From: Spirochaetaceae bacterium
Lineage (GTDB): Bacteria; Spirochaetota; Spirochaetia; Treponematales; Treponemataceae
Reading direction: 5' to 3'
DNA length: 11,088 nucleotides
Assembly: GCA_031285525.1 (NCBI GenBank)
Contig: JAITWB010000026.1
Coordinates: 1-11,088, forward strand
Position numbers and translations under genes: made by a program. Every line of letters starts with the position of its first letter. Position 1 is the first letter of the stretch. Below, piece after piece: positions 1 to 5,426 of this stretch. A model generated the notes under the pieces. It was not told the origin of the DNA and did no database searches. It saw only the letters and a program-made list of their open reading frames with translations.

Positions 1-1
1 C

Positions 2-1282
2 CCCTTTAATGGCAAAGGGGGAATCATGCTGCTGGGAAGGGTATCCTATTGGGACCCCTTTTTTGCATTGGCTAAACTCTTTATTCCCCTGGCAAACTCG
101 GTCTCACAGGCCCCCTTCATCCGCAGCGGTGCGATGGCAGCAAACTATCGCTTTACCCCGAATGTGGAATGGTATGCCAACGGTTTTATCGGCAGCGACG
201 GTGTGGGCGCCGCCTTTGAATATGAAAACGATGCACCTCGCATGAAAACGATCTCAGATATGAAGTTCCTTTGGGATAATTTACAGGGCTTTTTGACTAC
301 CGGGGTGGTGGTGAATCCGACAAATGCGATGGTGCTGAAAACCTCTATTGGCGCAGGGTTTCTCAATTCTAATATTGAAGCAAAAATGAATAATACGATT
401 ACCGTTCGTGATAAAGAGGGAATAGATCAGGAGCCTATCCCGGTAGATAACAATATCACCCAGGACAAGATTAATTCAAACTATCAACTGCGCCTTGATT
501 ATGATTGGGATCTCGGAAAGGGCTTTTTGTTTGCCGCAGGAGTTCAGGAGCGGTTTAACATATGGAATCAAAATATGCTCACCCATTTGATGCAGGAATT
601 TATTGATTTCTCGGGAAGCTTCCAAATGAAGGAGATAAACATAGACAGGGAAATGACGAACCGGGGGATTAATTCTTCTGCCTATTCTCTTGTTGAATAC
701 CATAATGATGACTGGCGCTTCGATGCGGAGCTGGGCTTGCGGGTTGATCATGTTTATTTTATCGGGGAGAATCCGGATAAGTCCAGCTTTGCTATACAAA
801 CCTTCCCGGCTTTTAATCCCCGGCTTAACCTGGATTTCGGCTTGTTAGAGGATGTTGGCATTATCGAGACTCTTTCGCTTACCGCAGGGAGCGGTTTGTT
901 TTCTGCGATGAATAAGGATATTCAGTTTATGGAAGGCAGAAAGGGTATCGATGATTTTGAGATGAAGCAGGATAGAGCCTGGACTTCTGTGATCGGTACC
1001 AAGATAGATTTTGTGAATGATATTAGTTTTAATATAGAAGGATATTACAAGTATATTTTTAATCGGGCATATACGACTTCGAATATTACCACCGATGTTA
1101 CAGAACAGATGATTATCAATTTTGACGGTCAGGCGTATATCGTCGGTTTTGATCTGATTTTGCAAAAATACGAATCCCGGTACTGGGACGGCTGGATTTC
1201 TTATTCCTTTAATTACGCCCGCTATAAGGATCCTGCAACCACCGGTCAGGAATCAAGTGTGGGTAATTTCTCTGAGCCGTGA
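2..1282 (+). CDS. TonB-dependent outer-membrane receptor, beta-barrel part (5' end outside window, ends at premature TGA)
   Basis: The frame is open from the window edge (codons from base 2, before the first ATG at 26), so this is the continuation of a larger gene and not a start at 26. The protein shows alternating aromatic/polar strands typical of a TonB-dependent receptor barrel, for example WYANGFIGSDGVGAAF, SIGAGFLNSNIEAKMNNT, YQLRLDYDW and WISYSFNYARYKD. No plug domain or TonB box is visible, as those would lie upstream. Such receptors import siderophores, cobalamin, carbohydrates or other large solutes across the outer membrane; the substrate cannot be read here. The frame stops at TGA 1280-1282 after SVGNFSEP, but the same frame resumes without any shift and carries the missing last strands (see next entry). 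The gene heads a locus with a lipoprotein, ExbB, two ExbDs and TonB. Receptor identity is well supported; substrate is unknown. Confidence 0.85.
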   Translation, partial: PFNGKGGIMLLGRVSYWDPFFALAKLFIPLANSVSQAPFIRSGAMAANYRFTPNVEWYANGFIGSDGVGAAFEYENDAPRMKTISDMKFLWDNLQGFLTTGVVVNPTNAMVLKTSIGAGFLNSNIEAKMNNTITVRDKEGIDQEPIPVDNNITQDKINSNYQLRLDYDWDLGKGFLFAAGVQERFNIWNQNMLTHLMQEFIDFSGSFQMKEINIDREMTNRGINSSAYSLVEYHNDDWRFDAELGLRVDHVYFIGENPDKSSFAIQTFPAFNPRLNLDFGLLEDVGIIETLSLTAGSGLFSAMNKDIQFMEGRKGIDDFEMKQDRAWTSVIGTKIDFVNDISFNIEGYYKYIFNRAYTTSNITTDVTEQMIINFDGQAYIVGFDLILQKYESRYWDGWISYSFNYARYKDPATTGQESSVGNFSEP

Positions 1283-1735
1283 AGACCGGATTGGTATTAT
1301 CCTTCATTTCATCGGTTTCATAACGTGAATATTTTCGTAAACTTTAAACCGACGAAGAACTTTCATATTTCTACCCGGCTGGGTTTTGCCAGCGGCGCTC
1401 CCAAGAAACAGGCCGGTTCAGTCCAACCGTATACTGTTCCCTGGCTCGATGGTGAAACGATTACAAAGTATCGCCGGGATGAGTTTTATTCCGACACGGA
1501 GCGGACAGCTTTTTCTCTTCCTCTGGATATGAAGTTTTCCTTCTATACCTTTGATAGAAAAGGTAAGGTGCAGGGCGAGATTTATCTTGCTGTTGAAAAC
1601 CTGATGTCCCTGGTGTACACACCGAAGGGCAATACCACGTTTAATGAATATACCGGGGAGGAGAATGAAGGCAGTTCCGCCGGTTTTGAGATTCCCATAC
1701 CGATGCCCTCATTCGGATTTAAATGGAGCTACTAA
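1283..1735 (+). pseudogene. C-terminal strands of the same TonB-dependent receptor, separated by the in-frame TGA
   Basis: Read in the same frame as the upstream part, this stretch begins RPDWYYPSFHRFHNVN and continues through FKPTKNFHISTRLGFASG, YLAVENLMSLVYTPKG and a terminal MPSFGFKWSY. WYYPSFHRFHxxN followed by a short N-x-K-P strand is a familiar penultimate-strand pattern of TonB receptors. The final aromatic residue fits the outer-membrane beta-signal recognised by the BAM machinery. An internal GTG at 1325 could formally start a 136-residue ORF, but no Shine-Dalgarno sequence precedes it and a piece of barrel without a signal peptide would not reach the membrane. The simplest reading is one gene split by a nonsense codon or a base-call error. 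Readthrough cannot be excluded. The stop codon TAA (1733-1735) shares its last base with the start of the next gene. Confidence 0.8.
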
Positions 1736-2574
1736 TGAAAAAAAGAATAGGTGGTTTTATTGTTGTAATACTGTTGATTGTATCCGTTACTGGATGCAAC
1801 ACGGTAATGAGAGCTGCAGGTCAGTTATTGGATGGGACGGTTACCGCGTCAAAGACAATTGCCGTGTATGAAGCGGTGGAAGGCAGCGTTGCGGTAAAAC
1901 AGGAACATCCAAAGGACGGAGCTGATTTTCTTTCTGTTTCCATTGGTACTGTGCCGAACCTGACGTTTAAAACATCCATGCCTGATGCGAGCGGAAGGCT
2001 GTATCTTACATCGTACACCTTTTTGTGCAGCAGTATCTCCGGCTGGAATGAGTTTGTCATGGATGTATCTGCAAGCGGGATCTTTGCCGCCGAAGGTAAT
2101 ACTGCGTCATTGAGCATTACAAACCCTATTGAGGTTATCGGTATTTCTTCCGGCAAGATTCGATACAATGATCAAAGGTCTGTTGACGATACTGCGTTAC
2201 GGAGTTTGAAGAATCGGTATGAACGGATTTTCGCATTGGTTGAATGGATGAAGGCTCAATCGAATGTTCCTGCATTGGGGAGCGAGAAGGAATTTCAGTC
2301 TTATTGGAAACCGCTTATTCTTCCGGAAATGGTTGCCAAAAAGAAAAGACCTGCTTCTTGGACAGAAGAACAGGCGGAGTGGAATCGGGCGGAAGATATC
2401 AAGTGGAATGTTTCTTATACAGAGCAGGTTTTTCCCGAAGAGCTGTATGAGTATCGCAATTCCGGCGGACTCTTGCGGGATTTTGAAGAGGCTCTGTCAT
2501 GGATGTATTTGGAATATAACTGGGATGCGGTATGTGCTAAGCTGTATACGGCGATTCAGTTGATAAAAGAGTAA
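1735..2574 (+). CDS. lipoprotein of unknown function in the Ton locus
   Basis: This encodes a 279-residue predicted lipoprotein. It opens with KKR, a hydrophobic stretch and the lipobox V18-T19-G20-C21, so signal peptidase II should cleave before Cys21. ATG 1735 is preferred over the in-frame ATG at 1723 because GGAG at 1725-1728 sits six bases upstream and the result is a clean signal peptide; the start overlaps the receptor stop by one base (TAATG). After the lipobox come a beta-rich middle region (about residues 50-145) and a more helical, Trp/Glu-rich C-terminal half (about 155-279). No family was recognised. Its position between a receptor and exbB suggests an envelope accessory to the transport system, such as a surface or periplasmic partner of the receptor; this is inference from context only. 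Confidence 0.85.
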   Translation: MKKRIGGFIVVILLIVSVTGCNTVMRAAGQLLDGTVTASKTIAVYEAVEGSVAVKQEHPKDGADFLSVSIGTVPNLTFKTSMPDASGRLYLTSYTFLCSSISGWNEFVMDVSASGIFAAEGNTASLSITNPIEVIGISSGKIRYNDQRSVDDTALRSLKNRYERIFALVEWMKAQSNVPALGSEKEFQSYWKPLILPEMVAKKKRPASWTEEQAEWNRAEDIKWNVSYTEQVFPEELYEYRNSGGLLRDFEEALSWMYLEYNWDAVCAKLYTAIQLIKE

Positions 2575-2588
2575 ACGGAGTTTGGTAT

Positions 2589-3275
2589 ATGAATAATGGA
2601 AGTGAACTGTTTTCTTTGTTAGAGTTTTTTCAGATGGGAGGCATGTTTATGTGGCCTCTCCTTGTGTTTTCGATTATTACCACTGCAATTGCGTTGGAGC
2701 GGGCTGTGTATCTGTGTTATCACAATCTCCGTATCGATGATTTGCGGGAAAAGATTGAGCAATATATCGAAGATGCTGATATGGAAGGGGCTCAAGCCTA
2801 TTTAGTACCATTAACAAAACGGAGAATGGGCGCTCGGGTGCTCCTTACCTTGGTACAGCGGTCAAACCTTTCGGAGTATCAAATGGAAAAAGCGGTGGAG
2901 GCGGAAGCCCGCAAGTGTATAAGCTCTTTGGAAAACGGCTTTGACTTTCTTACGGTGTTAACCTCCCTTGCCCCGCTTACGGGATTCCTGGGAACCGTTT
3001 CCGGGATGATAGGCGCCTTTAAGTCGATTGCGGAAGCTACCGAAGTGAATGCCCAGATCGTTGCAGGGGGAATCTATGAAGCCCTTATCACGACGGTTTT
3101 CGGTTTGATCATTGCCGTGCTTGCCACATCCGCCCATTCAATCTTTACCCATATGGTTGATACCTTTGTTCAGCAAACCGATAAAAACGGTATCGACCTC
3201 ATCATTAAGATTGCGACAACAAAACAGGCAAAGAGCAGTCTCGGTAAAACTGAATCCGAAACAAAGGCCGTATAG
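2589..3275 (+). CDS. exbB: ExbB/TolQ/MotA-family proton channel protein
   Basis: At 228 residues this is close to the usual length of an ExbB/TolQ protein. Three membrane segments are visible at about residues 16-45 (starting MGGMFMWPLLVF), 119-145 and 160-190. The second contains the family hallmark APLTGFLGTVSGMIGAF, and the third GGIYEALITTVFGLIIAV; the Thr residues near these positions line the proton path in characterised ExbB/TolQ proteins. A cytoplasmic helical region lies between the first two segments. ExbB forms an inner-membrane pentamer around ExbD and uses proton flow to energise TonB. CGGAG at 2576-2580 is eight bases before the ATG, and the gene follows the lipoprotein by 14 bases. 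TolQ is the main alternative, but the adjacent TonB with a Pro-rich linker and a receptor favour ExbB. Confidence 0.93.
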   Translation: MNNGSELFSLLEFFQMGGMFMWPLLVFSIITTAIALERAVYLCYHNLRIDDLREKIEQYIEDADMEGAQAYLVPLTKRRMGARVLLTLVQRSNLSEYQMEKAVEAEARKCISSLENGFDFLTVLTSLAPLTGFLGTVSGMIGAFKSIAEATEVNAQIVAGGIYEALITTVFGLIIAVLATSAHSIFTHMVDTFVQQTDKNGIDLIIKIATTKQAKSSLGKTESETKAV

Positions 3276-3277
3276 AT

Positions 3278-3679
3278 ATGACACTGCGGAGACCTAAGAA
3301 AAAAGGGGCCGAAGAAAATAGCGCTTTAAGTGATCTGGCATTTCTGCTCATCATTTATTTCATCGTGATCGCAGGGTTTAATGTCAATAAAGGCTTTTTG
3401 ATGAACCTTCCGGTAAAGGATTCTATGCGCTTGATTCCCCGGGAAGAGCTGTTGCGTTTTGAGTTAAACGGTTCGGGGACGCTTTTTCTCAACGAAGGAG
3501 AGATAAGCCTTGAGAATGCAGAACAGGTGATTGCTGATGCAATCGCCGTTAAGCCGAATCTGGCGGTGCTGCTCTTGGCGGATGCAAATACCAGTTGGCA
3601 GGATGTGGTGAACTTTGTGGAGTTGGCGCAAAGACTGGAAGTAGATTCCTTTTCGTTTAAAATGAAAGAAGAGGGCTGA
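3278..3679 (+). CDS. exbD: ExbD/TolR-family protein, first copy
   Basis: This 133-residue ExbD-type protein has a basic cytoplasmic N-terminus (RRPKKKG), a single membrane helix of about residues 17-37, and a periplasmic alpha/beta domain of about 45-130. Asp19 in ALSDLAFLLIIYFIV is in the position of the essential proton-carrying aspartate of ExbD/TolR. The start is two bases after the exbB stop and lacks a strong Shine-Dalgarno sequence, so translational coupling to exbB is likely. It would act as the rotor or stator partner inside the ExbB pentamer. It differs clearly in sequence from the second copy downstream and is not a recent duplicate. Confidence 0.9.
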   Translation: MTLRRPKKKGAEENSALSDLAFLLIIYFIVIAGFNVNKGFLMNLPVKDSMRLIPREELLRFELNGSGTLFLNEGEISLENAEQVIADAIAVKPNLAVLLLADANTSWQDVVNFVELAQRLEVDSFSFKMKEEG

Positions 3680-3686
3680 TGAAGGT

Positions 3687-4088
3687 ATGAACATACGGAA
3701 TAGAAAACGAAGGACTCCTTTTGTTCCCGTAAACGCAATGTCCGATGTGGCATTTCTTCTGTTGATTTTCATCATGCTTGTTTCTCTGATAAACTACCGC
3801 AAGGAAGTTAAGATAGAGTATCCCGAAGCGGATACAACAAAAAAAACGAGTGCAGAAAAGAATATGGAGATCTGGATAGATGCTGTCGGCAATATCTATC
3901 TTGATGGAATACCTACTGATGTTTCGGCTATCGAATATGCAATCGTGGATATGTACCGGGAAGCGCCGGATACCCGGGTGCATGTCATTGCGGATAGGAG
4001 TACTCCTTTTCAGTATGTTGACGGGGTATTAAAAATCCTCCAGCTTCTGGAGCACAGGGTTGTCAGTTTTGTGGTAAAAGATGCGTAG
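3687..4088 (+). CDS. exbD: ExbD/TolR-family protein, second copy
   Basis: This second ExbD-type protein is also 133 residues long. A basic N-terminus (RNRKRR) is followed by the membrane helix AMSDVAFLLLIFIMLVSL with the conserved Asp20 and a periplasmic domain of about residues 40-132. It begins seven bases after the first exbD. A GAGGG at 3671-3675 is the likely ribosome site, because the nearer AAGG is too close to the ATG. The two copies agree in the Asp-containing helix (SD-AFLL) but differ widely in the periplasmic part. This fits a heteromeric ExbD pair, as known for several ExbB-ExbD-ExbD-TonB loci, rather than redundancy. The stop overlaps the tonB start by eight bases. Confidence 0.9.
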   Translation: MNIRNRKRRTPFVPVNAMSDVAFLLLIFIMLVSLINYRKEVKIEYPEADTTKKTSAEKNMEIWIDAVGNIYLDGIPTDVSAIEYAIVDMYREAPDTRVHVIADRSTPFQYVDGVLKILQLLEHRVVSFVVKDA

Positions 4089-4728
4089 CCTGAATATTGT
4101 CCGGCTTTGTGTTTTTCTTGCGATTGCAGGAATCCACGGAGCGTTATTATTTGTAACCTTTCACCTGAACTCGTCGATTGCTGTAGAAGATGACGCTCCT
4201 GCTCAGGTTATGAAACTGACTAATTTTGATGAAGCCCTGCCCCCACCGATTATTCCCCCAAGGGAATTGCCGCCTCCTCCGAGAGAAGCTCCTCCGGTAC
4301 AGCCGGAAGTGGTTGAAAGCATTGCAGACGTAATGGAAGCCACCGATGAAGAATTGCCGGAAGTTACGGTAAGCTCCGAAGTGATACAACGATCTGTTCC
4401 CGCTGTTGCTTCTGTTGAGGATACCTATCTTCCCATGCACCAAATCTCAGTCCCCCCGGTGTTTTCGGAACAGGAACTGCGCCGCCGATTGGTGTATCCG
4501 GTGATTGCCCAAAAGTCAGGCATAGGCGGGATTGTCTATCTTGAATTGTTCGTGGACAGGGAAGGGCGTGTTCAGAATATTGTCATTTTAAAAGAAGACC
4601 CAAAGGATAGAGGTTTTGGAGAAGCCGCCGTTAAAGCCTTTCAGGGTTTTCAGGGAACCCCGGCTCAGGCGAATGGAACCGCCGTTGCAGTGCGGTACCG
4701 CTATCCGCTCCGGTTTGTGGTAAGATGA
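4081..4728 (+). CDS. tonB: TonB energy transducer
   Basis: This encodes a 215-residue TonB. The N-terminal signal anchor (about residues 6-29) carries His19 in AGIHGALLF, matching the conserved transmembrane histidine of TonB. A proline-rich periplasmic linker follows (about 54-75, with PPPIIPP and LPPPPREAPP), then an acidic stretch, and a TonB C-terminal domain at about 128-215. In that domain YPVIAQKSGIGG, then YLELFVDREGRV, then GFGEAAVKAFQ and a final hydrophobic strand are typical. The protein links the ExbB/ExbD motor to the receptor plug across the periplasm. ATG overlaps the end of the second exbD in ATGCGTAG (4081-4088), and no clear ribosome site is present, so coupling is likely. 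The gene ends the plus-strand operon. Confidence 0.93.
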   Translation: MRSLNIVRLCVFLAIAGIHGALLFVTFHLNSSIAVEDDAPAQVMKLTNFDEALPPPIIPPRELPPPPREAPPVQPEVVESIADVMEATDEELPEVTVSSEVIQRSVPAVASVEDTYLPMHQISVPPVFSEQELRRRLVYPVIAQKSGIGGIVYLELFVDREGRVQNIVILKEDPKDRGFGEAAVKAFQGFQGTPAQANGTAVAVRYRYPLRFVVR

Positions 4729-4774
4729 TGGAAATGCAAAGGCTGCTTTGGAAATAAGAGTAGGGAAATAGATA

Positions 4775-4812
4775 AAAACACCGTATGTTTTAATTAAAAT
4801 GTACGGTGTTTT
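4775..4812 (+). terminator. palindrome after tonB, candidate bidirectional terminator
   Basis: AAAACACCGTA (4775-4785) pairs perfectly with TACGGTGTTTT (4802-4812). Inside it, a TG/TG mismatch surrounds the palindrome TTTTAATTAAAA. The stem is followed by only four to five T residues and is A-flanked on the left, so it could stop transcription leaving tonB, which ends 46 bases upstream. It is AT-rich and coincides with the first two elements of the dyad array, so its symmetry may instead reflect protein binding. Confidence 0.5.
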
Positions 4813-4878
4813 CATAGAAAACATACGACGTTTTTATGAAAAACATACGACGTTTTTATGAAAAATATCGTATGTTTT
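4775..4878. repeat. array of five 17-bp dyads with 21-22 bp period
   Basis: Five elements of the form AAAAY-N7-GTTTT start at 4775, 4796, 4818, 4840 and 4862, spaced 21, 22, 22 and 22 bases. Read in the best orientation they share AAAACATACGRYGTTTT. Elements three and four are identical, and elements one and five fit in the reverse orientation. The spacers are 4-5 bases (aatt, catag, atgaa, atgaa). The period is two helical turns, so all sites face one side of the helix, and the A- and T-tracts are phased, which favours intrinsic curvature. The array ends about ten bases before the -35 box of the HU-like gene. An operator array, a curved promoter element or a nucleoprotein assembly site are possible readings. 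The first two elements together also form a hairpin. Confidence 0.75.
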
Positions 4879-4887
4879 TAATTTTGT

Positions 4888-4930
4888 TTGACTAAATGCT
4901 TTTTCTTTCGTATGTTAGTTTTATACTAAC
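4888..4930 (+). promoter_or_regulatory. sigma-70-type promoter of the HU-like gene with overlapping dyad
   Basis: TTGACT (4888-4893) is followed after 17 bases by TATGTT (4911-4916), a plausible -35/-10 pair. The -10 box overlaps a further CGTATGTT (4909-4916), which matches the core of the upstream dyad array. GTTAGT (4914-4919) and ACTAAC (4925-4930) form a 6-bp dyad over the expected start of transcription. A second possible -10, TATACT at 4922-4927, has no good -35 partner. The overlap of a repeat core with the -10 box suggests repression by the array-binding protein; this is inference. Confidence 0.55.
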
Positions 4931-4948
4931 AATGGGAGGAGAGTGGTA

Positions 4949-5335
4949 ATGGCTATTAGATTACAGAAGATGCAGAAGAAGAATCCTCAAAATCAGGATA
5001 TGATCAAGTGGTATTTGACCCATGAGAAGGTTGGAACAGTGGGAATGAAGGAGATTTCTGCTGCAATAGGGAAGCGGTCTTCCCTGTCTTCCGGTGATGT
5101 GCAGAGTGCACTGAGGAATTTAGTCGAGCTGATGCCGACGTTCTTAAAGATTGGACATTCCATAAATCTGGAAGGCTTTGGGATTTTTCGGATATCGGTT
5201 AATAGTGAAGGAATGGACACGGCAGAGGAATTACACACCAGTCATGTGAAAAAAGTAAAAATACTTTTTCTGCCCTCTGTGGAATTGAAGCGAAACCTTG
5301 AGGATATCTCGTTTGAAATTATTGATACAGAATAG
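4949..5335 (+). CDS. HU-like DNA-binding protein (Bacteroidetes-type histone-like family)
   Basis: This is a 128-residue protein, longer than classical HU (about 90). It has an N-terminal extension with K/Q-rich residues 1-25, then an HU/IHF-like core of about 32-120: helical MKEISAAIGKRSSLSSGDVQSALRNLVELM, then INLEGFGIFRISVNSEG, which corresponds to the G-F-G-x-F turn leading into the DNA-contacting beta arm, and KKVKILFLPSVELKRNL. The pattern resembles the HU-related histone-like family (HU-HIG type) common in Bacteroidetes. ATG 4949 is preferred to GTG 4943 because GGGAGGAGAG at 4934-4943 includes the GTG and is well placed for the ATG. The gene is monocistronic, between an unusual dyad array with its own promoter and a strong terminator. 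It probably bends or compacts DNA in the cytoplasm and may bind its own upstream region. The family call is from recalled pattern. Confidence 0.82.
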   Translation: MAIRLQKMQKKNPQNQDMIKWYLTHEKVGTVGMKEISAAIGKRSSLSSGDVQSALRNLVELMPTFLKIGHSINLEGFGIFRISVNSEGMDTAEELHTSHVKKVKILFLPSVELKRNLEDISFEIIDTE

Positions 5336-5348
5336 CTTTTCATAACTT

Positions 5349-5393
5349 CTCTCGAAGAAGCGAGCCTTTAGCCCGCTTCTTCGGGAGTTTTTT
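5349..5393 (+). terminator. intrinsic terminator of the HU-like gene
   Basis: CTCTCGAAGAAGCG (5349-5362) pairs with CGCTTCTTCGGGAG (5374-5387) over 14 bp with one G-T wobble and an 11-base loop, followed by TTTTTT (5388-5393). It begins 14 bases after the HU-like stop codon and is the clearest Rho-independent terminator in the window. Confidence 0.92.
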
Positions 5394-5395
5394 CC

Positions 5396-5412
5396 GAACC
5401 CAACCAGGGTTC
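5396..5412 (-). terminator. small hairpin after the P83/100 gene, weak terminator candidate
   Basis: GAACCC (5396-5401) and GGGTTC (5407-5412) form a perfect 6-bp stem with a 5-base loop, 15 bases beyond the stop of the minus-strand P83/100 gene. On the minus strand it is followed by GGAAAAAA and not by T residues, so it is not a standard intrinsic terminator. The large stem at 5349-5387 lies next and could help stop convergent transcription. Confidence 0.25.
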
Positions 5413-5426
5413 AAGACAGTCTTACC

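Noticed and set aside
1283..1318. Stem AGACCGG (1283-1289) with TCGGTTT (1312-1318) directly after the TGA, considered as a bacterial SECIS element
   Set aside because: The stem relies on two G-T wobbles, starts immediately at the stop codon and has a 22-base loop without the usual small apical loop; a selenocysteine in a barrel strand has no functional rationale.
4775..4878. Dyad array considered as a small CRISPR array
   Set aside because: Units are 17 bases with 4-5 base spacers that are partly identical (atgaa twice), orientations differ between units, and no cas genes are visible; it fits an operator-like or structural repeat instead.
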